64,000 nt of DNA from Kineothrix sp. MSJ-39 (GTDB lineage Bacteria > Bacillota > Clostridia > Lachnospirales > Lachnospiraceae): positions 1 to 64,000 of the forward strand of contig NZ_JAHLPN010000012.1 in the NCBI RefSeq assembly GCF_018917935.1. Reading direction: 5' to 3'. The position numbers were made by a program, and so were the translations under genes. The notes below the pieces were generated by a model, which had not been told where the DNA came from, did no database searches, and was given only the letters and a program-made list of their open reading frames with translations. This document shows positions 36,347 to 44,251 of this stretch, piece after piece. Each line of letters opens with the position of its first letter. The first letter of the stretch is position 1.

Positions 36347-38559
36347 AAAGAATTTTGATCTATGCGGGCACAACAGAAGGAAGAGAATTGGCGCAGGAGC
36401 TTGCCGGGGAAGGCATTTTCTGTGATGTCAGTGTGGCAACGGAATATGGCAGACAGATCATGGACGAGGAGGCTACTCCATATATTCACATTATGCAGGG
36501 CAGAATGACGGCAGAACAGATGCACCAAAAGTGCGAAAATGAGCAGTATCTGGCAGTGGTGGATGCTACACATCCATTTGCGACAGAGGTATCTGTGAAT
36601 ATCCGGGAAAGCCTGAAGGGGCTGGATATGCCGTATTTCAGGCTGGGGAGAGAAAGCATTCCCGAGGAAGAAGGAGAACGACAGGCAGAAGAACGACAGG
36701 CAGAAGAACGACAGGCAGGAGAACGACAGGCAGGAGAACAGAATCACATGGCAAGGAAATATTTTCAAAATACAGCCGCCTGTATGGAAGCATTAAAGAA
36801 AACGGAAGGTACGATCTTTCTGACAACGGGAAGCAAAGAACTTTCTGTTTTTTGCCAAGAGGAAGCTATCAGAAAACGACTGATCGTGCGTGTGCTTCCG
36901 GGAATGGAAAGCTTGCAGGAGTGCGTCAGAAACGGACTGGAGGGCAGGCAGATCATTGCCATGCAGGGACCGTTTTCCAAAGAAATGAATCTTGCCATGA
37001 TCAGACAATATCAGGCTGCTGTTCTGGTGACAAAGGAAAGCGGAAAAACCGGCGGTGCGGATACCAAACTTGCCGCTGCAGATGAGGCGCAGATTCCAAG
37101 CTATATCATTCTCAGACCAAATGAAAAAACACCTGTTATGGATATGGACGAGGTGCTGGAGCAGATCAGAAGGCTGGAAAACATGACATGTCCACTAAAT
37201 CAAAAGACGCAAGAAGGACAGAAGCAGCAACGAAATCTGCAGATCACGCTGGCAGGCATTGGTATGGGCGCAGAGGCTCTTCTGACAGAGGAAGTTAGAA
37301 ATCGGATCGCAGAAGCGGATTATGTGTTTGGTGCCAAACGCATGATAGACAGTATAAGGAACTTATGTAAACAGAATGTAAAAACATACAACTGTTATTT
37401 ATCGAAAGATATCATTCCTGTAATTGAAAATACACAGGAAAACAGTGCAAAAATCGTGATTTTGTTTTCCGGGGATACGGGATTTTACAGTGGATGTGAA
37501 AAACTATATAATGATTTATGTAAACTGGAAAAGGTAGAAGTACTACCGGGGATTTCTTCGCTTTCCATGCTATCTGCCCGAACAGGGATCAGTTGGCAGG
37601 ATGCAAAGATCTTATCTACGCATGGCGTGGAGCCCGCTTTGTGGAAGAGTAGATTGCTGGACGCAGCAAAGTATGAAAAAAAGACCTTTTTCCTGACATC
37701 CGGGGAAGAAGATATAAAGGAAATCGGCAATCTGTTGAAAAATGAATTTGCGAAAGAAGAATGGAAATACTTAAAAATATATTTGGGTTATCAGCTTTCT
37801 TATCCGCAGGAGTGGGTCGGATGCCTGACGATAGAAGAATTATGTAAACTCATAAACGAGGATTGGAAGAATAATTTGCAAGATGATCTACAGAATCGTT
37901 TGCAAGACGGTCTGCAGGATAAGTGGAAAGTAGGTCTGTATGTTGGTATGCTTATCAATGAGCAGCCAAAGAAGCGCAGGCTGACACCGGGCTATCCGGA
38001 TGATGCGTTTATCCGGGGACAGGTTCCGATGACGAAGGAGGAAGTCCGGGCGGTTTCTATATGCAAATTACATTTGACAGAGGATGCGGTTGTATATGAT
38101 ATCGGAAGCGGAACAGGTTCTGTATCGGTGGAGATCGCAGCATTGTCGCCGCGCGTGCAGGTATATGCCATGGAGGTAAATGCGGAAGCAGTTTCTCTGC
38201 TGGAAGAAAACTGCAGGCAGTTCGGTTTACATAATGTAAACTGTATCAAGACAAAAGCACCGGACGGACTGGAAGAACTGCCTGTGGCGACACATGCTTT
38301 TATTGGAGGCAGCAAGGGAAAGTTGCGGGAAATCCTGTGGACATTATATCGAAAAAACAACCATATGCGGATCGTTGTCAATGCAGTCAGCATGGAAACA
38401 ATCGGTCAGATGCAGGAACTGTTAAAAGAACTGCCGGTTGAGCAGGTGGAAATTCTACAGCTCTCGGTAACGAAAACAAAACAGCTTGGCAGCTATCATA
38501 TGCTGCAGGCAGCAAATCCGGTATATATATATGCATTTACCTTTGGGAAGATATCATAG
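36343..38559 (+). CDS. cbiJET: Fusion of CbiJ, CbiE and CbiT
   Basis: A 738-residue three-enzyme fusion. Residues 1-280: cobalt-precorrin-6A reductase CbiJ (ILIYAGTTEGRELAQEL, VVDATHPFATEVS, LTTGSKEL, MQGPFSKEMN, VTKESGKTGG). Residues about 298-500: precorrin-7 C5-methyltransferase CbiE (LAGIGMGAEALLTEEVRNRI, VFGAKRMID, FSGDTGFYSG, LPGISSLSMLSARTG, LSTHG). Residues about 545-738: decarboxylating C15-methyltransferase CbiT (PDDAFIRGQVPMTKEEVRAV, YDIGSGTGSVSVEIA, FIGGSKGKL, NAVSMET). CbiET fusions are common; having CbiJ in front is rarer. Residues 112-131 are a tandem ERQAE/ERQAG repeat, and a LQDDLQNRLQDGLQD stretch lies in the linker before CbiT. Confidence 0.95.
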   Translation: MKRILIYAGTTEGRELAQELAGEGIFCDVSVATEYGRQIMDEEATPYIHIMQGRMTAEQMHQKCENEQYLAVVDATHPFATEVSVNIRESLKGLDMPYFRLGRESIPEEEGERQAEERQAEERQAGERQAGEQNHMARKYFQNTAACMEALKKTEGTIFLTTGSKELSVFCQEEAIRKRLIVRVLPGMESLQECVRNGLEGRQIIAMQGPFSKEMNLAMIRQYQAAVLVTKESGKTGGADTKLAAADEAQIPSYIILRPNEKTPVMDMDEVLEQIRRLENMTCPLNQKTQEGQKQQRNLQITLAGIGMGAEALLTEEVRNRIAEADYVFGAKRMIDSIRNLCKQNVKTYNCYLSKDIIPVIENTQENSAKIVILFSGDTGFYSGCEKLYNDLCKLEKVEVLPGISSLSMLSARTGISWQDAKILSTHGVEPALWKSRLLDAAKYEKKTFFLTSGEEDIKEIGNLLKNEFAKEEWKYLKIYLGYQLSYPQEWVGCLTIEELCKLINEDWKNNLQDDLQNRLQDGLQDKWKVGLYVGMLINEQPKKRRLTPGYPDDAFIRGQVPMTKEEVRAVSICKLHLTEDAVVYDIGSGTGSVSVEIAALSPRVQVYAMEVNAEAVSLLEENCRQFGLHNVNCIKTKAPDGLEELPVATHAFIGGSKGKLREILWTLYRKNNHMRIVVNAVSMETIGQMQELLKELPVEQVEILQLSVTKTKQLGSYHMLQAANPVYIYAFTFGKIS
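36676..36735 (+). repeat. In-frame 15-base tandem repeat, four copies, inside cbiJ
   Basis: GAACGACAGGCAGAA at 36676 and 36691, then GAACGACAGGCAGGA at 36706 and 36721. Each copy adds five residues (ERQAE or ERQAG), so copy-number changes keep the frame. Confidence 0.9.
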
Positions 38560-38644
38560 TAGGATATCAAAAAGACGCAGGTATCATGTAATATGAGAAA
38601 CATATACCAGGAAATAAATAAGCAAGTAAGTAAGGAGAACCGGC

Positions 38645-40111
38645 ATGACATATCCCAGAATCATGATCGCCGCACCAAAGAGCGGAAGTGGAAAAACATA
38701 TATAACCTGTGCATTATTACAGGCTCTGCAAATGCGCGGTTATCATGTGGGGGCGTTTAAAAGCGGGCCGGATTATATCGATCCGATGTTCCATACAACT
38801 GTTTTGGGAATCCCTTCCAAAAATCTGGATCCGTTCTTCTCGGAAAAAGAACAGATCAGACAGTTGTTCCGGTTGGATAACAGCTATGATGTTTCGGTGA
38901 TAGAAGGTGTCATGGGGCTGTATGACGGACTGGGAGGAATCACAAAGCAGGCATCCGCTTACGAGCTTGCAATTGATTTGCAAACACCTGTGATTCTTGT
39001 GATCGATGCAAAAGGAATGGGTTATTCTGTTGTGGCACAGATCAAAGGATTTCTGGCACTGGATGAGAAAAATTTGATCAAGGGTGTGATTTTAAACAGA
39101 ATATCAGAAATGTTCTGTAAAACCATAACACCTGTGATAGAAAAAGAAACAGGCGTCATTGTATTGGGCTGTTTCCCGGAACAGGAGCAGAAATGGGAGA
39201 GCCGCTATCTGGGGCTGCAGCTTCCGGGAGAAATGGAAGATATAAAAGAACAGGTGCAATCAGCAGCACAGGCACTGGAAAAAACAGTCAGTATTGAGAA
39301 GATCATTGAGCTGGCAGATATGGCACCGGAGATGCATAAGCAGCAAGGAACAGAAGCGTGTCTCATACCGGAGATGGATATACACAGAATGACAGACGCG
39401 TCACAATATAAGGCAGAAAAAGCCGGAAATACAGAAAAACATATCGCTAACACTTCCATCAGAATTGGTGTGGCAAGGGATGAAGCCTTTTGTTTTTATT
39501 ATGCGGATAATCTTCGGATGCTGCAGGAAGCAGGTGCAGAGCTTGTGTATTTTTCTCCGCTTAAGGATCAGACACTTCCGTCAGAGCTGGATGGACTATT
39601 GCTGGGCGGCGGATATCCGGAACTGTTTGCCGGGAAGCTGGCAGCAAATAAAAACATGCGAAATGAAATAAGGGAACAGTATCTGCAGGGAATACCGGTA
39701 CTGGCAGAGTGCGGCGGTTTTATGTATCTGCAGGAGAAGTTGATCACGGCAGATGGAAAAGAATATCCGATGGCTGGTGCCATAACAGGTGTATGTGAAA
39801 AAAAAGAAAGACTGATCCGGTTTGGATATGTTACAATAGAACCAGAGCAGGGACAAGAAGGATTGCTCCGACAGGGAGAGCAGATCAGGGGACATGAGTT
39901 TCATTACTTTGACAGTACAAATAACGGATGTGATTGTATTGCCAGAAAGCCGGTTGGGAAAAGAAGCTGGGCATGTATGCATGCGGACAGATCGCATTTT
40001 ATCGGATTCCCGCATCTGTATTATCCGTCCTGTCCTGAATTTGTTGTGAATTTTGTGGAGCAGTGCAGAAACTGGAACAAGGAAAGGCAAAGGAGAGAAG
40101 ACAGAATATGA
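38645..40111 (+). CDS. cbiA: Cobyrinic acid a,c-diamide synthase CbiA
   Basis: A 488-residue glutamine-dependent amidase for the a and c side chains. N-terminal ATPase: IMIAAPKSGSGKTYITCALL, FKSGPDYIDPMFHT, EGVMGLYDGLGG, VILVIDAKGMGYS. C-terminal amidotransferase: LLLGGGYPELFAGKL, VLAECGGFMYLQ (nucleophile Cys) and RGHEFHYF with the His. Start behind AAGGAGA. Ends in an ATGA overlap with the next gene. Confidence 0.95.
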   Translation: MTYPRIMIAAPKSGSGKTYITCALLQALQMRGYHVGAFKSGPDYIDPMFHTTVLGIPSKNLDPFFSEKEQIRQLFRLDNSYDVSVIEGVMGLYDGLGGITKQASAYELAIDLQTPVILVIDAKGMGYSVVAQIKGFLALDEKNLIKGVILNRISEMFCKTITPVIEKETGVIVLGCFPEQEQKWESRYLGLQLPGEMEDIKEQVQSAAQALEKTVSIEKIIELADMAPEMHKQQGTEACLIPEMDIHRMTDASQYKAEKAGNTEKHIANTSIRIGVARDEAFCFYYADNLRMLQEAGAELVYFSPLKDQTLPSELDGLLLGGGYPELFAGKLAANKNMRNEIREQYLQGIPVLAECGGFMYLQEKLITADGKEYPMAGAITGVCEKKERLIRFGYVTIEPEQGQEGLLRQGEQIRGHEFHYFDSTNNGCDCIARKPVGKRSWACMHADRSHFIGFPHLYYPSCPEFVVNFVEQCRNWNKERQRREDRI

Positions 40112-40350
40112 ATGATTCTTATCGTTATTTTGAGAACCGGGCATGTCAGTATTATCCATGCCATAAAGGAATCGAAGAACTGAATTGTCTGTTTTGTTAC
40201 TGCCCATTGTATACGCTGAAATGTCCGGGAAATTATCACTATCTGGAAAAGGACGGGAAAAAGATCAAGGTTTGTACTGATTGTACTTTCCCACATCAGC
40301 CGGAAAATTACGATAAAGTGATGCAGATACTAAAACATCAGATGTTCTGA
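40108..40350 (+). CDS. Small Cys-rich domain protein of cobalamin loci
   Basis: An 80-residue protein with the Cys pattern CQYYPCH...CLFCYCPLY...C...CTDCTFPH. This matches the short Cys-rich domain family (I believe Pfam PF04071) often found as the last gene of clostridial cobalamin operons. A zinc or iron-sulfur site is likely; the function is not known to me. The start overlaps the cbiA stop behind AAAGGAGAG. Confidence 0.85.
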   Translation: MNDSYRYFENRACQYYPCHKGIEELNCLFCYCPLYTLKCPGNYHYLEKDGKKIKVCTDCTFPHQPENYDKVMQILKHQMF

Positions 40351-40385
40351 TCAAGAGCAGCAGGAAAGAAAACAGGGGGAAGAGA

Positions 40386-41603
40386 ATGAGTCAGACGAAA
40401 AACTATATACCACTTTCCAAGGAACTTGAGGAAAGGATCCGGGAAGACAGGGAGAACCATGTAAAAAATCCATATGCATGTTCCGATGAAGACGTGATCC
40501 GCCGGGATATGGCACATGATAAGCAGACAATCTGGCGTCCGGCATTTGTCAGGGATTGTGAGAAGATCATGCATATCCCATATTACAACCGTTATGCGGA
40601 TAAAACACAGGTGTTTTCTTTGTATAAAAATGATGATATCTCCAGACGGGCATCCCATGTACAGCTGGTATCGAGAACAGCACGTAACATTGGACAGGCT
40701 CTGAATTTGAATCTGGATCTGATCGAGGCAATTTCGATCGGGCATGATATCGGACATACGCCATTCGGGCATGAGGGAGAGCGGAAGCTCAGCCAGATCT
40801 ATCATGATCATACGGGACGTTATTTTAACCATAATATTCACAGCGCAAGGGTGCTGGACAGAATCTTTCCGGTGAATCTGAGTCTGCAGACGCTTGATGG
40901 GATCATCTGTCACAATGGCGAGATGGAAATGCAGGAATATAAGCCAAAGGCATATACCGATTTTGGAGTATTTGACCAGAAAATGGAAATGTGTTATACG
41001 GAGAAGGGCGCAACGAAGAAATTGATCCCAGCGACCCTGGAAGGCTGTGTCATGCGTGTTTCGGATATCATTGCATATCTGGGAAAAGACAGACAGGATG
41101 CGGTCAAATTGGGACTGATCGCGGACGATGAAGCATTTGAAGATCGTGGGATCGGTAAGATCAATGCAGAGATTATCCATAATATGACTGTCAATATTAT
41201 CGAACGGTCTTACGGCAAACCGTATCTGCAGATGGATCCGGAGTTTTATGAGGCATTTTCTGTCGGGAAGAAAGAAAACTACGAACGGATCTATGCACAC
41301 GACAGTAACCGTAAGATATTTGATGAACAGATTTATCCGATGTTTGATGCAATCTATGAAAAGCTTCGTGAGGACCTGGTCAAACATGACAAAACATCTG
41401 TTATTTATAAACATCATTTGGATTATATCAGAGAACATACAAAATATTATGCCAAAGACTTTATATATGAGGAAGAACCGGTAGACGATATTGTCGTGGA
41501 TTATATCGCAAGCATGACGGATGATTATTTCATCGACTTATATGAATACTTGTTCCCGCATGGCAGATACAAAGTCCGTTACGTCGGCTATTTTGAAATG
41601 TAA
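40386..41603 (+). CDS. dGTP triphosphohydrolase-like HD-domain protein
   Basis: A 405-residue HD phosphohydrolase of the Dgt group, which converts dGTP to deoxyguanosine and triphosphate. YYNRYADKTQVF, RRASHVQLVSRTARNIGQAL (HD His), EAISIGHDIGHTPFGHEGE (the HD pair and following His) and FNHNIHSARVLD. It follows the last cobalamin gene by 35 bases, with its own GGGGGAAGAG site. The stop codon TAA is the first base triplet of a palindromic repeat arm (41601). Confidence 0.88.
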   Translation: MSQTKNYIPLSKELEERIREDRENHVKNPYACSDEDVIRRDMAHDKQTIWRPAFVRDCEKIMHIPYYNRYADKTQVFSLYKNDDISRRASHVQLVSRTARNIGQALNLNLDLIEAISIGHDIGHTPFGHEGERKLSQIYHDHTGRYFNHNIHSARVLDRIFPVNLSLQTLDGIICHNGEMEMQEYKPKAYTDFGVFDQKMEMCYTEKGATKKLIPATLEGCVMRVSDIIAYLGKDRQDAVKLGLIADDEAFEDRGIGKINAEIIHNMTVNIIERSYGKPYLQMDPEFYEAFSVGKKENYERIYAHDSNRKIFDEQIYPMFDAIYEKLREDLVKHDKTSVIYKHHLDYIREHTKYYAKDFIYEEEPVDDIVVDYIASMTDDYFIDLYEYLFPHGRYKVRYVGYFEM

Positions 41604-41744
41604 TGCATCTGTTTTACAGATGCATTATGTAGCCTCCGAGCATCGCCGCAGGCGATTATGCATGCGAGGAGGTTCCCGAATAATGTAATGCATCTGCGAA
41701 GCTGATGCATTATGAACCCCACCCATTTTCATGGGCGAGGTTCC
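41596..41744. repeat. Two tandem structured palindromic modules after the dGTPase gene
   Basis: Module 1: TAATGCATCTGT (41601-41612), loop TTT, ACAGATGCATTA (41616-41627); then a second hairpin with outer arms CCTCC/GGAGG (41633-41637, 41668-41672), GCAT/ATGC and inner CGCC-GCA-GGCG. Module 2: TAATGCATC (41686-41694)/GATGCATTA (41704-41712) with a GC-GAA-GC tip; then GAACC (41714)/GGTTC (41739) with inner CCCAT/ATGGG. Each module starts AATGTAATG and ends GGTTCC. They lie between two convergent genes and may act as terminators as well as repeats. Confidence 0.75.
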
Positions 41745-41774
41745 ATAAATAGTATTATAATACAAATGAAGTCT

Positions 41775-42125
41775 TTATTTGACTTCGTCAGCAGCCTCTA
41801 AGCTGCATGCCTGCCCCTCTAAAGGATAGGCATCTCTGCAGGGGCTGCAGTCGCAGTCCACATAAGTATCGCCAACCTTAACGGTTGCACCAAATTCGAC
41901 AGGAAGGTCGATCTGGATCTTCTGGGAAATGACAAAATCACATTTTCCGTTGACCTTTCCTTTGCAGTCCATACAGGTATGGTTGATGACTGCGCTGCCA
42001 CGGCATTTCACACGGGCAGGGCCTGTGACTGCATAAGGACTGATGGATACAGGCAGACAGACGGTTGCGGACTGTGAGCCGATGGTAGGGCAGGTAGAAG
42101 GATTACATCCCATAGAATCGTTCAT
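41775..42125 (-). CDS. Cys-rich small protein, function unknown
   Basis: A 116-residue protein with 11 cysteines: C-x4-C near the N-terminus, CMDC, KC, CDCSPC and a last one in GQAC. The middle (VCLPVSISPYAVTGPARVKC, FVISQKIQIDLPVEFGATV) reads as beta-strands and loosely recalls outer spore-layer or DUF3794-like domains, but I cannot name the family. No signal peptide. Start at 42125 follows AAAGTGAG. Cysteine cross-linking or metal binding is a reasonable guess. Confidence 0.6.
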   Translation of the reverse strand: MNDSMGCNPSTCPTIGSQSATVCLPVSISPYAVTGPARVKCRGSAVINHTCMDCKGKVNGKCDFVISQKIQIDLPVEFGATVKVGDTYVDCDCSPCRDAYPLEGQACSLEAADEVK

Positions 42126-42316
42126 AAGATGCTCACTTTCTGATTGTTTATTACTATATGATATGTTGTTGCGGCGAGAATGTGCTATGATCTATACTAT
42201 CGATTCCGAAATGGGAAAATGAATCAGAGGCATATCTATAACGCCAAGAGCCAAAATCGATATAAAGATAAAGACATGAAAGATATTTAAATACAGCAGA
42301 AGAGTAGGTGACAAAT

Positions 42317-42508
42317 ATGGAAAAGAAAAGAAGAGAATCCAGCTGTGATTCCTGTGTAAATTATGTATATGATGAAGATTACGAGTGTTATTGCTGTGAT
42401 ATGGATTTAGATGAGGATGAAATGGCACGTTTTATGGCAGATAGCGTGCGCGACTGCCCATACTATCAACTTGACAACGAATACCTCGTAGTCCGCCATC
42501 AAATGTAA
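42317..42508 (+). CDS. Small Cys-rich Lachnospiraceae protein (DUF6472-like)
   Basis: A 63-residue acidic protein with CDSCVNYVYDEDYECYCCDM and a later DCPYYQLDNEY, ending RHQM. I recall this as a small uncharacterised family in Lachnospiraceae (probably DUF6472) with a CxxC...CxCC zinc-type pattern. Start ATG 42317 behind AGGTGA is preferred to the GTG at 42308. The stop TAA is again the first triplet of a TAATGCATCTG palindrome. Confidence 0.8.
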   Translation: MEKKRRESSCDSCVNYVYDEDYECYCCDMDLDEDEMARFMADSVRDCPYYQLDNEYLVVRHQM

Positions 42509-42544
42509 TGCATCTGTTTTACAGATGCATCTGTGAAGCGTATA
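42501..42544. repeat. Third copy of the palindromic repeat (partial)
   Basis: Bases 42501-42530 are identical over 30 bases to 41596-41625, including the TAATGCATCTGT/ACAGATGCAT hairpin. After it comes GCATCTGTGAAGCG, matching the tip of module 2 (GCATCTGCGAAGCT), and then the copy breaks off just before the 256-base element. Confidence 0.8.
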
Positions 42545-42547
42545 TAT

Positions 42548-42803
42548 AAAAGGGTTGTATCTGTAATAAGCAATCGATAGTGTAGCCGACCGAGATTTAT
42601 CGGTCACTTTACCGGAGCGAGCGATCACAAAGCATTGATAAAATGTAATGGATTTGCTTGTCAAATCCATTATGCAGACACCGAGCATCGGTGAAACCGA
42701 TTATATATGCTCGGTGTTTCCCGTGACGGGAGCCCGGTAAAATGTGACTCAGATAAATCGCAGGGTAGGCAAACGTGATTGCGTTTACAGATACAACCCT
42801 TTT
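42548..42803. repeat. 256-base structured element with 19-bp perfect terminal inverted repeats
   Basis: Left arm AAAAGGGTTGTATCTGTAA (42548-42566) is the exact reverse complement of 42785-42803, which is followed by TT. Nested pairings continue inward: GCAATC (42570)/GATTGC (42777), GATTTATC (42594)/GATAAATC (42752), GTCAC (42603)/GTGAC (42744), TTTACCGG (42608)/CCGGTAAA (42734). The centre holds three hairpins: TAATGGATTTG/CAAATCCATTA (42646-42672), ACACCGAGCAT/ATGCTCGGTGT (42678-42717, inner CGGT-GAA-ACCG), and CCCG-TGA-CGGG (42720-42730). It encodes no convincing protein. It could be a miniature inverted-repeat element or a structured RNA ending in a terminator; it lies between convergent genes. 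Confidence 0.8.
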
Positions 42804-42824
42804 TTAATACTTCTTTAAAATCTC

Positions 42825-43562
42825 TTATAAGATCTTCGCCAGGAACGACTTCAGTCGTTCACTCTTTGGATGATCGAACAATTCTTCCGGCGTATTTTCT
42901 TCCAGAATCTTGCCTTCATCAATGAACATGACGCGGCTTGCAACTTCTTTTGCAAATCCCATTTCGTGTGTGACGATCAGCATTGTCATACCGTTGTATG
43001 CCAGATCCTTGATAACGGCTAAAACCTCGCCGACCATTTCAGGATCCAGAGCGGAGGTAGGCTCATCGAAGAGCAGCACCTCGGGATTCATACATAGAGC
43101 ACGCACGATCGCGATACGCTGTTTCTGACCACCGGATAGCTGGCTTGGATAGGCGTTTGCCTTATCGGAAAGACCAACACGCTCCAGATACTGCATAGCA
43201 AGCTCTGTGGCGTCCTTTTCAGACATTCCCTGCAGCTTCATGGGAGCAAGCGTCAGATTCTTTAAGATCGTCATATGTGGGAACAGGTTAAAGTGCTGAA
43301 ATACCATTCCGATCTTCTGACGGTAGGCATCGATATTTAAATGTTTATCCGTGATATCGCTGCCTTCAAAGTAGATTTTGCCACCTGTAGGCATTTCCAG
43401 AAGATTGAGGGAACGCAGGAAGGTTGATTTACCGGAACCGGATGGTCCGATGATAACGACAACCTCACCTTTTTCGATATCTGTAGAAATATGGTCAAGC
43501 ACAAGACCGCTGCCAAATGATTTACAAAGTTCCTCTACGTGAAATAATGATTTATCGCTCAC
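42825..43562 (-). CDS. Polar amino-acid ABC transporter ATP-binding protein
   Basis: A 245-residue ATPase of the GlnQ type: Walker [20 protein letters not shown], the [19 protein letters not shown]-loop, signature [15 protein letters not shown], Walker [20 protein letters not shown] and switch His in [11 protein letters not shown]. It overlaps the permease gene by 11 bases and is the last gene of a three-gene minus-strand operon. Confidence 0.95.
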   Translation of the reverse strand: MSDKSLFHVEELCKSFGSGLVLDHISTDIEKGEVVVIIGPSGSGKSTFLRSLNLLEMPTGGKIYFEGSDITDKHLNIDAYRQKIGMVFQHFNLFPHMTILKNLTLAPMKLQGMSEKDATELAMQYLERVGLSDKANAYPSQLSGGQKQRIAIVRALCMNPEVLLFDEPTSALDPEMVGEVLAVIKDLAYNGMTMLIVTHEMGFAKEVASRVMFIDEGKILEENTPEELFDHPKSERLKSFLAKIL

Positions 43563-44241
43563 TGTTACGCAGCCTCCTTTCTAACTGTCTGACTAAGGAT
43601 GAAAGGATCATGACCAGAATCAGATAAATCAGTGCTACTGCCAAAAGAGGCATAAACGCATTATAAGTACGGCTTCTGATGATATCACCGCCACGTGTCA
43701 GATCCATCAGACCGATGTATCCGCAGATGGAAGTTTCCTTTAACAATACGATAAATTCGTTCGCAAGAGCCGGTAATACATTTTTAAATGCCTGTGGCAT
43801 AATGATGTACCACATGGTGCTAGCATAGGAAAAACCAAGGCTTCTGCCGGCTTCCAGCTGGCCGCGGTCAATCGACATGATACCGGAACGCACGATCTCC
43901 GCAACATAGGCACCGGAGTTGATACCGAATGCCAGAAACGCTACTACAACTTTATTTAAGTTGGAAGAAGCGAAGATCACGTAATACATGATCAGCAGCT
44001 GTACCATGGTTGGTGTGCCACGGATGACTGTCAGATAGACATTACAGATCGCATTTAAGAATTTCATTTTTCCGGTCTGGTCATATGTGGAACGGATTAT
44101 GGCAATCAGAAAGCCGAGGACGATTCCGATGATCGCGGCAAATGCCGTGATCAACAGAGTAGTACCAAGACCTTGCAGCAGGTACATATAACGGGAATCA
44201 TCTATAAAGTTTTGTTGAAAGCTTGCAATAAAATCACTCAA
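43552..44241 (-). CDS. Polar amino-acid ABC transporter permease
   Basis: A 229-residue HisMQ-type permease with about five membrane helices. It shows [54 protein letters not shown], the coupling EAGRSLGFS...[16 protein letters not shown] loop and [19 protein letters not shown]. Nearest neighbours are the binding protein (10 bases upstream) and the ATPase. Confidence 0.95.
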   Translation of the reverse strand: MSDFIASFQQNFIDDSRYMYLLQGLGTTLLITAFAAIIGIVLGFLIAIIRSTYDQTGKMKFLNAICNVYLTVIRGTPTMVQLLIMYYVIFASSNLNKVVVAFLAFGINSGAYVAEIVRSGIMSIDRGQLEAGRSLGFSYASTMWYIIMPQAFKNVLPALANEFIVLLKETSICGYIGLMDLTRGGDIIRSRTYNAFMPLLAVALIYLILVMILSSLVRQLERRLRNSER

Positions 44242-44251
44242 TTATGTTCAC

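Noticed and set aside
36337-36768. Minus-strand ORF rich in Phe, Leu, Ser and Cys
   Set aside because: It is the reverse complement of the ERQAE tandem repeat inside cbiJ.
42548-42803. IS630/mariner-type miniature element with TA target duplication
   Set aside because: Both flanks are AT-rich, but no unambiguous target-site duplication could be assigned, so the class is left open.
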